NCBI GenBank assembly: GCA_001770955.1
Contig: MESL01000023.1
Location: forward strand, 1-64,000
Source of the DNA: Burkholderiales bacterium RIFCSPLOWO2_12_FULL_65_40
GTDB taxonomy: Bacteria; Pseudomonadota; Gammaproteobacteria; Burkholderiales; Burkholderiaceae_C
Direction of reading: 5' to 3'
DNA: 64,000 nucleotides
The position numbers were made by a program, and so were the translations under genes. The notes under the pieces were generated by a model, which was not told the DNA's origin, ran no database searches, and worked only from the letters and a program-made list of their open reading frames with translations. This document shows, piece by piece, positions 17,622 to 26,248 of the stretch (position 1 is the first letter of the stretch; every line of letters starts with the position of its first letter).

Positions 17622-17626
17622 ACTTG

Positions 17627-17646
17627 GCAGGCCTTTCCGGGCCTGC
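17627..17646 (+). terminator. Hairpin downstream of flgH
   Basis: GCAGGCC-TTTCCG-GGCCTGC forms a 7-bp GC-rich stem six bases after the flgH stop, followed only by TCATTTC. It could act as a partial terminator or mRNA-stabilising hairpin within the flg run. Confidence 0.4.
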
Positions 17647-17660
17647 TCATTTCACTTCCA

Positions 17661-17708
17661 AAAGAATAGCTAATAGCGCTTGCTGGACGGGCGCTATAGC
17701 CGTTTTTT
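17661..17708. repeat. Comamonadaceae-type interspersed palindromic repeat, family 1, with T-run (flgH-flgI gap)
   Basis: AATAGCTAATAGCGC and GGCGCTATAGCC are inverted arms around TTGCTGGAC, followed by TTTTTT. This is the clearest copy of a repeat seen at about ten places in the window. The stem plus T-run would look like an intrinsic terminator to RNA polymerase reading from flgH, so it could attenuate flgI-flgL expression. Confidence 0.7.
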
Positions 17709-17828
17709 ATCCCTATTTTCACACCCTCTCCCCCGTTCCACCGCAGCCCGCAGGCCCCATCGGACGCAGGCAAATAACGGGTGAACCCGCTTCTTTTTGG
17801 GTTTTAGTTTTTGCGGACGCCTCCCACA

Positions 17829-18980
17829 ATGGAGGCCATGAAAGCCTCGTCCCACTCCCTCACGCCGCGCTCCCTGCGCATCCTGTGGCCGCTGCTGGTC
17901 ATGGCGATGCTGTCCGTTGCCTGGCCGGCCCACGCCCTGCGCGTCAAGGAAGTGGCCGCAGTGCAAGGCGTGCGCAGCAACCAGTTGACAGGCTATGGCC
18001 TGGTGGTGGGGCTGGACGGCACGGGCGACCAGACCACGCAGATGCCCTACACCACGCAGGCCATGCAGAACTACCTGCAGAACATGGGCATCAGCCTGCC
18101 CCCCGGAGCCGCAGGGCAATTGCAGATGAAGAACGTTGCGGCCGTCATCGTCACGGCGCAGCTCCCGGCGTTTGCGCAGCCGGGCCAGATGATCGATGTG
18201 AACGTCTCGTCCATGGGCAACTCCAAGTCGCTCAAGGGCGGCATGCTCATGGTCACCCCGCTGCGCGGCGCCGATGGCGAGATCTACGCCCTGGCCCAGG
18301 GCAACCTGGTGGTGGGCGGCGCGGGAGCGGCGGCAGGCGGCAGCAAGGTGCAGATCAACCACCTGAGTGCCGGCCGCATTCCGCAGGGAGCGCAGGTGGA
18401 GCGCTCTGTGCCCACGCCGCTGCACGAAGGCGACTCGATCACCCTCGGGCTCAATGCCTCCGACTTCCAGACCGCACGCCGCGTCGCCGAAGCCATCAAT
18501 GCACGCATGGGCGCAGGCCGCGCCACCGCGCTCGATGGCCGCACCGTGCAGGTGCAGGCGCCCACCGCGCCGGGCGCCCGCGTGAACTTCATCGCCGAAC
18601 TGGAAGAACTCCCTCTCGAAAGCATGAGCCCATCGGCCAAGGTGGTCATCAACGCCCGCACGGGTTCGGTGGTGCTGAACCAGGCTGTGACGCTGGGGCC
18701 CTGTGCCGTGGCGCACGGCAACCTGTCGATCACCATCAACAGCACGCCCGTGATCAGCCAGCCCAACCCGCTGTCTCAGGGGCAGACGGTGGTCACGCAA
18801 AAGAGCGACATCACCATCAACCAGGAGCCGGGCAACATCATCCAGATGCCTCCTTCCACCCAGCTGGCCGACGTGGTGCGCGCACTCAATGCCCTGGGTG
18901 CCACGCCACAGGACCTGCTGGCCATTCTGCAGGCCATCAAGGCGGCCGGCGCGCTCAACGCCGAGCTGGAGGTCATCTGA
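17829..18980 (+). CDS. flgI: Flagellar P-ring protein FlgI
   Basis: FlgI forms the periplasmic P ring around the rod. The precursor has a signal peptide (RILWPLLVMAMLSVAWPAHA) and the mature protein starts LRVKEVAAVQGVRSNQLTGYGLVVGLDGTGDQT, the strongly conserved N-terminus of the family. MQNYLQNMGI and the C-terminal PSTQLADVVRALNALGATPQDLLAILQAIKAAGALNAELEVI are also typical. The start is ambiguous between the ATG at 17829 (MEAMKASS, 383 aa) and the ATG at 17838. Neither has a well-spaced ribosome binding site. The track start at 17811 is a TTG and less likely. Confidence 0.95.
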   Translation: MEAMKASSHSLTPRSLRILWPLLVMAMLSVAWPAHALRVKEVAAVQGVRSNQLTGYGLVVGLDGTGDQTTQMPYTTQAMQNYLQNMGISLPPGAAGQLQMKNVAAVIVTAQLPAFAQPGQMIDVNVSSMGNSKSLKGGMLMVTPLRGADGEIYALAQGNLVVGGAGAAAGGSKVQINHLSAGRIPQGAQVERSVPTPLHEGDSITLGLNASDFQTARRVAEAINARMGAGRATALDGRTVQVQAPTAPGARVNFIAELEELPLESMSPSAKVVINARTGSVVLNQAVTLGPCAVAHGNLSITINSTPVISQPNPLSQGQTVVTQKSDITINQEPGNIIQMPPSTQLADVVRALNALGATPQDLLAILQAIKAAGALNAELEVI

Positions 18981-19036
18981 TGCTGCGCACGCAAGCCCCT
19001 GCCGGGGCACCCCCTCTGCCCAAGGAGTGCTGAACC

Positions 19037-19939
19037 ATGGCTCTCTCCCTCACCAGCTCCAGCAGTCTCGACACCTCCAATGCACTGGCAGTGGACACCC
19101 GCTCGCTCAACCGCCTGAAGGTGGGCGCGGGCAACAACAACCCGCAGGCGGCGCGTGAGGCGGCCAAGCAGTTCGAGTCGCTGTTCATGCGCGAGATGAT
19201 CAAGAGCATGCGCGAAGCCACCATGAAATCCGGCCTGCTCGACAGCGCGCAGGGCGACCTGGGCACCGACCTGCTGGACCAGCAGCTGTCGGTGCAAATG
19301 TCGGGCCAGCCCGGCGGTCTGTCCGAGGCGATTGCGCGCCAGCTCTCGCAATTGATGGGGGGCGGCGACGTGAACCTTACCCCCCCTTCCACGCTGAGCC
19401 TGGGCCAGGGTGGCACGCGTCCGGCCCCCAGTGCACCCACCACAGCATCCCCCGCCGGCCCTGCCCCCAAAGGCCGGGACGGGTTCGTGCAGCACCTGAG
19501 CGATATGGCCGAGCGCGTATCGCAGGCCAGCGGCATTCCTGCCAGCTTCATGCTGGGCCAGGCTGGGCACGAAACCGGCTGGGGCAAGAGCGAAATCAAG
19601 AACGCAGACGGCACCAACTCGTTCAACCTGTTCGGCATCAAGGCCGGCAAGGGCTGGACGGGCAAGGTGGCCGAAGTGACCACCACCGAATACGTGGATG
19701 GCGTACCGCGCAAAATGGTGGCGAAGTTCCGCGCCTACGACTCCTACGAAGATTCGTTCCGCGACTATGCCCGCCTGATCACCGAAAGCCCACGCTACGA
19801 AAAAGCCCAGGCCACCGCCAAAACCGGCTCGGCCGTGGCTTACGCTGCAGCGCTGCAGAAAGCCGGTTACGCCACCGATCCGCAGTATGCCCGCAAGCTC
19901 AGTGGCGCCATCCAGAGCGCGCTGCGCGCCATGGCCTGA
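19037..19939 (+). CDS. flgJ: Rod cap and peptidoglycan hydrolase FlgJ
   Basis: FlgJ caps the growing rod and opens the peptidoglycan. The N-terminal domain has the rod-cap motif REAAKQFESLFMREMIKSMREATMKSGLLDSAQGDLGTDLLDQQLS. The C-terminal domain from about residue 150 is a glycoside hydrolase 73-type muramidase/glucosaminidase with the catalytic segment GQAGHETGWGKSEIKNADGTNSFNLFGIKAGKGW. The 300-aa dual-domain form is the beta/gamma-proteobacterial version. It lies 57 bp after flgI and 17 bp before flgK. Confidence 0.96.
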   Translation: MALSLTSSSSLDTSNALAVDTRSLNRLKVGAGNNNPQAAREAAKQFESLFMREMIKSMREATMKSGLLDSAQGDLGTDLLDQQLSVQMSGQPGGLSEAIARQLSQLMGGGDVNLTPPSTLSLGQGGTRPAPSAPTTASPAGPAPKGRDGFVQHLSDMAERVSQASGIPASFMLGQAGHETGWGKSEIKNADGTNSFNLFGIKAGKGWTGKVAEVTTTEYVDGVPRKMVAKFRAYDSYEDSFRDYARLITESPRYEKAQATAKTGSAVAYAAALQKAGYATDPQYARKLSGAIQSALRAMA

Positions 19940-19955
19940 AGCAGAAAGCTGAACC

Positions 19956-21974
19956 ATGAGCCTACTCAACGTCGGAGCCCGCGCCCTGCTGGCCAACCAG
20001 GTGGCCCTGCAGACGGCCGGCCACAACATTGCCAACGTCAGCACGGCGGGCTACTCGCGCCAGAGCGTGGTGCTGCAGACCGTGCAGGGCCAGTTCACGG
20101 GCGGGGGCTACATCGGCAAGGGCGTCGATGTGCAGACCATTCTGCGCAACCACAGCGAACTGCTCACACGCCAGGCCACGGCCGCGTCGTCGGTGGACGC
20201 GGGCGACACCGTGCGCATGCAACGCCTGCGCCAGTTGCAGGACGTCTTCAGCGGCGGCCCCAGCGGCATTGGCGCCTCCGTCAACGAGATGATGAACGCG
20301 CTCTCCGACGTGGTCAGCAGCCCCATGGACCTTACGGCCCGCAGCGTAGCCCTGACACGCATGGACGAAACGGCCGCGCGCATGCGCGACGCCTCCCAGC
20401 GGCTTGACGAGATCGGCTACACCGTGGCCGAACAACTCAAGGGCAGCATGATTGCGGTCAACAGCCTGGCCAAGAGCATTGCCGCCGTGAACGAGCAGAT
20501 TGCCCGGGCCAAGGGCAACGGCCAGCCCGCCAACGACCTGCTCGACCAGCGCGACCAGCTGATCCGCGACCTCAACCAGCACATCCAGACCTCGCAAGTG
20601 GCCGCCGACGACGGATCGGTGAGTGTTTTCGTGGCTGGCAGCCAGCCGCTGGTGCTGGGCAACAAGGCCGCCACGCTGTCCATCGACGACCCGGCCGATT
20701 TTGGCGCAGGCAGCGGCAAGAAAGTGCTGAACTTCCAGCAGCCAGGCTCAGCCACCAAGGTGGAACTGAACGAGAACATGCTGGGTGGCGGCCAGGTGGC
20801 GGGGCTGCTGCGCTTCCAGAACAACGACCTGGCCGAGGGGCGCAATCTGCTGGGGCGCATGGCCATCGCCATTAGCGAATCGATGAACACGCAGAACCGG
20901 CTGGGACTGACGCTCGACGGCAACCCCGGGGAAAACCTGTTTGCGCCGATCAGCCTGGGCAATGCCGTGCGCAACAGTTTCAACACAACGCCTGCCACCA
21001 CCAACATGGCGCTGTCGGTCACCAACCCGGCGGTGCTGCATGCCTCCAGCTATACGATCAGCTTCACCTCTGCCGACGCGGGCTCAATCACACGGCACTC
21101 CGATGGCAAAGTGTTCAGCTTCGACAACTTGGCACCACCTCCGGCTACGACCATGGCGGCTGTATTCTCGGCCCAGGGCTTGAGCGTCGTCCCTACGGCC
21201 CCACCCGCCGCTGGCGACCAGTTCATGATCAACTCGCTGCAGGGCGCTGCAGCGGAACTGAAGGCGCTGCAGTACTCGCCAGTGGACCTGGCGGCGGCCA
21301 ACCCGATCAACGCCGCAATGGGCGCGAACAACACCGGCACACTGCAACTGGCAAGCCTCAAAGCAACGGGTTTACCCAACCCACCCGGTCTGGTGCTCCC
21401 GCCCAATGCCAACCCGGCGGCCTTGCCGCCCATCGCAGGCGGCATCCAGTTGCAATTCAACGCGGGGTCGCCGTCGACTTACGACTTACTTGATCGGGGC
21501 ACCAACCCGCCTACTCTCGTGGCGGCAGCACAACCTTTTGTTTCGGGCCAGGCCATCAGCTACAACGGCTGGGAAATCACGCTCAACGGCGCCCCAAAAC
21601 CAGGCGACACCGTGACGATAGGCAATGCCACCGACCCCCAATACGGCGACTGGTACCAACGCGACGCCGGCAATGCCAGCGCCCTGATGGGCCTGCGCGA
21701 TGTACCGATGTTCGACGGCGCCACAATGGCCGACGGCTTTGCCAGCGCCATGGCGCAGATCGGAACGCGCACGCAGAGCGCGCAGTTTGCGGCCGAGTTG
21801 TCGTCCGCCATCGCCACCAACCTGGAGCGCGACCGCACGGCCGTCTCCGGCGTCAACCTTGACGAAGAAGCAGCGCGCCTGATCCAGTTCCAGCAGGCTT
21901 ACCAGGCATCTGCCAAGATGCTGCAGATCGCGCAGAGTATTTTTGACACCCTGATCCAGGGCCTGGGCCGCTGA
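19956..21974 (+). CDS. flgK: Hook-filament junction protein FlgK
   Basis: FlgK (HAP1) is the first of the two junction proteins between hook and filament and a client of FlgN. The N-terminus SLLNVGARALLANQVALQTAGHNIANVSTAGYSRQSVVLQT and the C-terminus SGVNLDEEAARLIQFQQAYQASAKMLQIAQSIFDTLIQGLGR are diagnostic axial helices. The 672-aa length is in the range of betaproteobacterial FlgK, longer than the enteric 547 aa because of an enlarged central domain with low-complexity proline/alanine segments. Confidence 0.96.
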   Translation: MSLLNVGARALLANQVALQTAGHNIANVSTAGYSRQSVVLQTVQGQFTGGGYIGKGVDVQTILRNHSELLTRQATAASSVDAGDTVRMQRLRQLQDVFSGGPSGIGASVNEMMNALSDVVSSPMDLTARSVALTRMDETAARMRDASQRLDEIGYTVAEQLKGSMIAVNSLAKSIAAVNEQIARAKGNGQPANDLLDQRDQLIRDLNQHIQTSQVAADDGSVSVFVAGSQPLVLGNKAATLSIDDPADFGAGSGKKVLNFQQPGSATKVELNENMLGGGQVAGLLRFQNNDLAEGRNLLGRMAIAISESMNTQNRLGLTLDGNPGENLFAPISLGNAVRNSFNTTPATTNMALSVTNPAVLHASSYTISFTSADAGSITRHSDGKVFSFDNLAPPPATTMAAVFSAQGLSVVPTAPPAAGDQFMINSLQGAAAELKALQYSPVDLAAANPINAAMGANNTGTLQLASLKATGLPNPPGLVLPPNANPAALPPIAGGIQLQFNAGSPSTYDLLDRGTNPPTLVAAAQPFVSGQAISYNGWEITLNGAPKPGDTVTIGNATDPQYGDWYQRDAGNASALMGLRDVPMFDGATMADGFASAMAQIGTRTQSAQFAAELSSAIATNLERDRTAVSGVNLDEEAARLIQFQQAYQASAKMLQIAQSIFDTLIQGLGR

Positions 21975-21994
21975 AGGCCTGAACGGAGTCCGCA

Positions 21995-23230
21995 ATGAGC
22001 AACTCTCTCTATCGGGTGAGCACCGCCAACCAGTACGACATTGCGCTGCGCAACATCGGCCAGCGCCAGACATCCCTGTCCAATCTGCAGGAAAACCTGA
22101 CCTCCGGCAAGCGCGTGGTGCGCCCCAGCGACGACCCGGTGGCCGCCGCGCAGGCCGAGCGCGCTCTCACGCGTCTGTCGCGCAACGAGACCGACCTGCG
22201 CGCGCTGGACATGCAGCGCAACACCATGGCACTGGCCGAATCGACCCTGGGCCAGACCGCAGACGCCATGCAGGCCTTCCGCGAACTGGTGGTGAGTGCC
22301 GGCAACGGTACGCACACCCAGACCGAGCGCGACGCCATCGTGCAGCAGCTCGTGGGCCTGCGCGACCAGATTCTGAGCTATGCCAACCGCAAGGACGCCA
22401 ACGGACTGCCGCTGTTCCAGGCATTGGGCAGCGCGCAGACGCCCTTTCCGGGTACAGCGGCATCGGTCAGCTTTGCCGGCCTGCCGGGGCAGCACGCCAG
22501 CGGCAACACGCAGATTGCCAAGGTGCTCGATGGCGACGCAGCCTGGATGAGCGTGCCCACCGGGAACGGGGTGTTTGAGGTGTCGATCGGTGCCGGCAAC
22601 ACCGGCAAGGCCTGGGCCGACCTGGGGCAGGTCACCGATCCTTCGGCGCTTAGTGGCCGCAATTACAGCATCACCTTCTCTGTTGTTGGCGGGGTCACCA
22701 CCTACGACGTCATAGACACTTCCCCTCCGCCTGCCCCCGCCCTTCCTCCCTTACCGACCGGCGTGCCCTACACCTCCCCTGCCACCATTGCCTTCCACGG
22801 GTTGTCGTTGCAAATCACTGGTGCGCCGAACAATACCGACAGCTTTGCCGTGACGCCCAGCCAGCCATCGAATGTCTTCGAAGTGCTGGAAAACGCCATC
22901 GGCACCATCCGGGATGCCGGCAACCCTGACGGCAGCACCGACTTCGGCAGCCTGACCCACGGCATCACCCGGGGCCTGACCGAGATCGACTCCGCCATGA
23001 ACCGGCTGCAGGCCTCGCGCGGCCTGGCGGGCGACCTGCTCAATCGCGCCGACCGCATTGAAGGCGAGCTGGACACCCGGGCCGTGCAGCTGGAGGACGA
23101 CCGCTCGCGCGCCGAAGATCTCGATATGATCAAGGGCATTTCCGACTTTCAGAACCAGCAGGTCGGTTATGAAGCCGCCCTGAAGTCCTACGCACAGGTG
23201 CAGCAGTTATCCCTGTTCAAATTCATCTAG
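21995..23230 (+). CDS. flgL: Hook-filament junction protein FlgL
   Basis: FlgL (HAP3) joins FlgK to the flagellin filament. The flagellin-like N-terminus IGQRQTSLSNLQENLTSGKRVVRPSDDPVAAAQAERAL and C-terminal coiled coil LEDDRSRAEDLDMIKGISDFQNQQVGYEAALKSYAQVQQLSLFKFI are clear. The 411-aa length is normal for the group. It follows flgK after 20 bp and precedes the HDOD gene by 13 bp. Confidence 0.95.
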   Translation: MSNSLYRVSTANQYDIALRNIGQRQTSLSNLQENLTSGKRVVRPSDDPVAAAQAERALTRLSRNETDLRALDMQRNTMALAESTLGQTADAMQAFRELVVSAGNGTHTQTERDAIVQQLVGLRDQILSYANRKDANGLPLFQALGSAQTPFPGTAASVSFAGLPGQHASGNTQIAKVLDGDAAWMSVPTGNGVFEVSIGAGNTGKAWADLGQVTDPSALSGRNYSITFSVVGGVTTYDVIDTSPPPAPALPPLPTGVPYTSPATIAFHGLSLQITGAPNNTDSFAVTPSQPSNVFEVLENAIGTIRDAGNPDGSTDFGSLTHGITRGLTEIDSAMNRLQASRGLAGDLLNRADRIEGELDTRAVQLEDDRSRAEDLDMIKGISDFQNQQVGYEAALKSYAQVQQLSLFKFI

Positions 23231-23243
23231 TTTTTAGCGCGCC

Positions 23244-24485
23244 ATGGTTCAATCCGTCCTGGGCAGTCTGATATTGGGCTACCGCCCGCTCTGGGGCCGT
23301 TCGCGCTCGATGGTCGGCATCCAGCTGTATGTCCGGGAAGAAGGTACGGCCCAGGTCGATGCACCTCACCTGCTGCGCACGCTGCAGGAAATGTGGTCGG
23401 CCAGTTCACCGCCGCTGCTGATTTCGCCCCAGACCCGGCAATTGCTGTGCGACATGCTCGAACATGCACCGCGCGGCACGCCCTGGATCGATGTGCCGGG
23501 CGACTGGCTCACCGACTCCGCCATCTACACCCGTGTGCAGGCGGCCCACCAGCGTGGCCTGCGCCTGATCTGGCGCGGCGAGCTGGGCCGGCTGCCCGAA
23601 CCCGAGATCGCGCGCTGCTTCGACAACAGCCTGCTGAGCCTGCGCCCCGAGGACGCGATGACCGCCCTGCAGTCGGCGCCCCCGGCACGGCCCGGCACCC
23701 CGCCCCTGCCCGCGCACGGCACCAGCCCGGTGCTCGACGGACAGATGTATGAGAACATCGCCAGCCGTGCCCTGATGTCGCACTGTCTGGACCAGCACAA
23801 CGCCATGGTGCTGGCCGGCTGGCCCCAGGAGGACGTGCTTTACAGCCTGCGCCACCAACAGGTGCAGCCCGCACACGCCACTTTGCTCAAACTCCTCAAG
23901 GCCATCGAGGCCGAGCAGTCGCTCGAAACCTTCGAGGGCATCATGGGCGAAGATCCTCTGCTGGCGTACCGCTTCATGGTCTATACCAACTCGGCGTCGC
24001 TGGGGCTGCGCACCGGCATCGATTCGCTGCGCCGGGGCCTGGTGATGATGGGCTACGGCTCGATCAAGCGCTGGCTGTCCGACCAGCTGCCGCACGCCAG
24101 CACCGAGATAGACCTGCGCCCGGTGCGCGAAGCCATGGTGCTGCGCGCCCGGCTGACCGAGCACCTGCTCGAATCAGGCCTGCAGAAGGATCTGCGCAGC
24201 GAGGTCTACATGTGCGGCCTGTTCTCGCAGCTCGACGAGCTCATGGGCGAACCCATCGGCAACATCCTGCACCGCATCCCGCTGTCCGAGCGGGTCTACG
24301 ATGCCATCGTCACGCGCACGGGCCCCTATGCGCCCAGCCTGGAAATGGCCTGCGCACTCGAAACCAGCGACGCCAGCGCGATCCGTCAGCTGTGCGAGGA
24401 CAACACGCTGGAGCTGGAAGAAATCAACCGCGCCCTGTTGCGGGTGCTCTCCAACCTCGAAGTCGTCCGCCACCCCGGGCACTGA
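23244..24485 (+). CDS. YuxH-type protein: degenerate EAL-like region plus HDOD domain
   Basis: The C-terminal half has HDOD features, such as LLKLLKAIEAEQSLETFEGIMGEDPLLAYRFMVYTNSASLGLRTGIDSLRRGLVMMGYGSIKRWL. The N-terminal part (FRSRSMVGIQLYVRE region through the DVPGDW and RGLRLIWRGEL strands) resembles a shortened EAL-type TIM barrel, but no EXL catalytic motif is visible. Such YuxH-type proteins are thought to be signalling adaptors rather than phosphodiesterases. The gene is the last of the flagellar run, only 13 bp behind flgL, so co-expression with hook-junction genes is likely. Its exact role is unknown. It ends just before a family-2 repeat. Confidence 0.75.
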   Translation: MVQSVLGSLILGYRPLWGRSRSMVGIQLYVREEGTAQVDAPHLLRTLQEMWSASSPPLLISPQTRQLLCDMLEHAPRGTPWIDVPGDWLTDSAIYTRVQAAHQRGLRLIWRGELGRLPEPEIARCFDNSLLSLRPEDAMTALQSAPPARPGTPPLPAHGTSPVLDGQMYENIASRALMSHCLDQHNAMVLAGWPQEDVLYSLRHQQVQPAHATLLKLLKAIEAEQSLETFEGIMGEDPLLAYRFMVYTNSASLGLRTGIDSLRRGLVMMGYGSIKRWLSDQLPHASTEIDLRPVREAMVLRARLTEHLLESGLQKDLRSEVYMCGLFSQLDELMGEPIGNILHRIPLSERVYDAIVTRTGPYAPSLEMACALETSDASAIRQLCEDNTLELEEINRALLRVLSNLEVVRHPGH

Positions 24486-24520
24486 GCAACGGTCGGCGGC
24501 CCGCCATTCAACCGGCAGCC

Positions 24521-24647
24521 GAAACCAGCGCGGCCCAGGCCAGCGGCCGCCGCGCAAGGGCCGCCCCGCCGCGCTGGCGGTGTCCCCCTTCCGCATCGCA
24601 TAGCGATGCCACAGAAGGGGGAAGCGGCGCAGCCGCACAGGGGGTTG
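24521..24647. repeat. Interspersed GC-rich repeat, family 2, copy A
   Basis: The segment contains CGGCCCAGGCCAG, CAAGGGCCGCCCCGCCGC and an inverted pair CCCCCTTC...GAAGGGGG around CGCATCGCATAGCGATGC, then CGGCGCAGCCGC and CAGGGGG. Copies B (45085) and C (49074) share this block order. It fills the gap between the convergent HDOD and MocR genes, and its hairpins could terminate both transcripts. Confidence 0.65.
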
Positions 24648-26111
24648 CTACTTTATCTGCTCGCGCACGCGCTCGAAAACGCGCCAGAAAGCCGCGTCCT
24701 GCGTGGTCGTGAAATTGATGCGCATGAGCGTGCTGGGCTGGCGGCTGGCATGGAACAGCGCGCCCGGTGCCAGAAGATAACCCTCGTCCAGCATCCGCTG
24801 GGCCAGCATATCGGTATCCGCCCCCACATCCACCCAGCCGAACAGCCCTGCCGGCTCGGCCACGAAGCGGCAACCGGCCTCCAGCGCCAGCTGCACGCTG
24901 CGCGCGCGGGCTTGCGCCAGGCGCAGGCGCATGCGTTCGGCATGGCGGCGCAACTGCCCCTGGTCGATGCACAGCGCCATGGCCTTCTCCAGCACCGAGG
25001 GCGTAGTCAGCGTGGACAGCAGCTTGGTGTCGAGCAGGCGCTCCACCAGCTCGGGCGGCGCCGCGAGATAGCCCACGCGCCAGCTCGGCGCCAGGATCTT
25101 GGCAAAGCCCCCCACATAGATCGTGCGGCGCAGACCGTCGAGCGCCGTCAGGCGTGTGGCGTGGTCGGGCGCGATGTGGCTGTAGGTGTCGTCCTCGACG
25201 ATATGAAAGTCGTGCTGCTGCGCCAGTTGCAGCACCTGGTGCGCGCTGCCCGGCGACAGGCAGTAGCCCGTGGGGTTGTGCAGCACGCTCACGCTGACAA
25301 ACAGCTTGGGGGCATGCACTTCGCAGTAACGCGCCATCACCTCCAGGTCGGGGCCTTCGGCGCGGCGCGGCACCGGCAGCACGCGCATGCCCAGGGCGTC
25401 GAGCCGGGCAAACTCCACCGACCAGCCCGGCTCCTCGACCATCACCGGATCGCCCGCCTTGAGCAGCGTGCGGCTCACGATATCCAGCGCGTGCGTGGCC
25501 CCCACCGTGGTCATGATCTGCCCCGCACGCACGGGCACGTTCAGGTCGGCCAGACGCCGCGCCAGCGCCTGGCGCAGGCCGGCGTCGCCCATGGGCTCAC
25601 CGTAGTTGAGCGCGCCGTCCTGCAGCGCGCGGCTGCCCACAACCTTGCGCAGCGCCGCCGGCATGAAGCGCGCCTCCTCCAGCCACGTGGCCGGCATCAC
25701 CCCCGCACCGGGCTGCGGCTGGCTGGAAGCCTGGTGGAACATGCCCCGGATCAGTGCTGTGGCGTTGATGTGCGAACCCGAGGGCAGCGGGCCGTCCAGC
25801 GGCCCTGCCAGACGCTCTTCGTTTGCTGCGTTTTTTATAGCTGCCTGCGCTCGACCATAGGGCTCTGAAGCCTCTTTTTGTGTCAAATCCCGCACATAGA
25901 AGCCGCGCTGCCGACGCGACTCCACCAGCCCCTGGGCGAGCAACTGGTCGTAGGCGGCCACCACGGTATAGGGGCTCACCCCCTGCTGGCGTGCGCAATC
26001 GCGCACCGAGGGAAGCCGAGCCCCGGCGGGCAGCAGGCGCGAGCGAATGCGTTCGGCAAAGCGTTCGGCCAGTTGTTCGGTCAGGGTGCTGTGGGCGGTG
26101 CGGATGAGCAT
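24648..26111 (-). CDS. MocR-family regulator (GntR DNA-binding domain fused to aminotransferase-like domain)
   Basis: The N-terminal 75 residues are a GntR winged helix (LTEQLAERFAERIRSRLLPAGARLPSVRDCARQQGVSPYTVVAAYDQLLAQGLVESRR). The rest is a class-I aminotransferase fold with the PLP-binding lysine in IYVGGFAKILAPSWRVGYLAAP. MocR proteins use PLP adducts as effectors and usually control adjacent divergent genes, here a LysE-type exporter. The 487-aa length is typical. The linker between the domains (KEASEPYGRAQAAIKNAANEE) is encoded by a family-1 interspersed repeat. The effector is unknown. An amino acid is likely given the neighbours. Confidence 0.9.
   Translation of the reverse strand: MLIRTAHSTLTEQLAERFAERIRSRLLPAGARLPSVRDCARQQGVSPYTVVAAYDQLLAQGLVESRRQRGFYVRDLTQKEASEPYGRAQAAIKNAANEERLAGPLDGPLPSGSHINATALIRGMFHQASSQPQPGAGVMPATWLEEARFMPAALRKVVGSRALQDGALNYGEPMGDAGLRQALARRLADLNVPVRAGQIMTTVGATHALDIVSRTLLKAGDPVMVEEPGWSVEFARLDALGMRVLPVPRRAEGPDLEVMARYCEVHAPKLFVSVSVLHNPTGYCLSPGSAHQVLQLAQQHDFHIVEDDTYSHIAPDHATRLTALDGLRRTIYVGGFAKILAPSWRVGYLAAPPELVERLLDTKLLSTLTTPSVLEKAMALCIDQGQLRRHAERMRLRLAQARARSVQLALEAGCRFVAEPAGLFGWVDVGADTDMLAQRMLDEGYLLAPGALFHASRQPSTLMRINFTTTQDAAFWRVFERVREQIK
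25829..25888. repeat. Family-1 interspersed repeat inside the MocR gene
   Basis: TTTTTTATAGCTGCCTGCGC matches the left arm of the intergenic repeats (compare TTTTTGATAGCTGCTGG at 33079 and TTGATAGCTACCTGCGC at 39305) and is followed by a degenerate right arm GGGCTCTGAAGCCTCTTTTTGTG. The repeat is read through in frame in the interdomain linker. Confidence 0.55.
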
Positions 26112-26149
26112 GGCGCGGTGTCCCGGTCGTGTGCCGATGCCTGCACCAG

Positions 26150-26212
26150 CACAGTTTGTGTGTTTGTCGGATCAACTGTACTGGCACTGTAGCGGAAATC
26201 GCCCGTACAGTT
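26150..26212. promoter_or_regulatory. Putative MocR operator with ACTGTA/ACAGT half-sites
   Basis: Between the divergent MocR and LysE-type genes are AACTGTAC (26174), CACTGTAG (26185) and GTACAGTT (26205), plus CACAGTTT (26150). The first two ACTGTA units are direct repeats 11 bp apart, one helical turn. AACTGTAC and GTACAGTT form a perfect 8-bp inverted pair. Direct repeats of this kind are typical of MocR targets. Confidence 0.55.
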
Positions 26213-26248
26213 CCACCACCGCTTCCCCAAAGCCCGCTCCCCAACACC

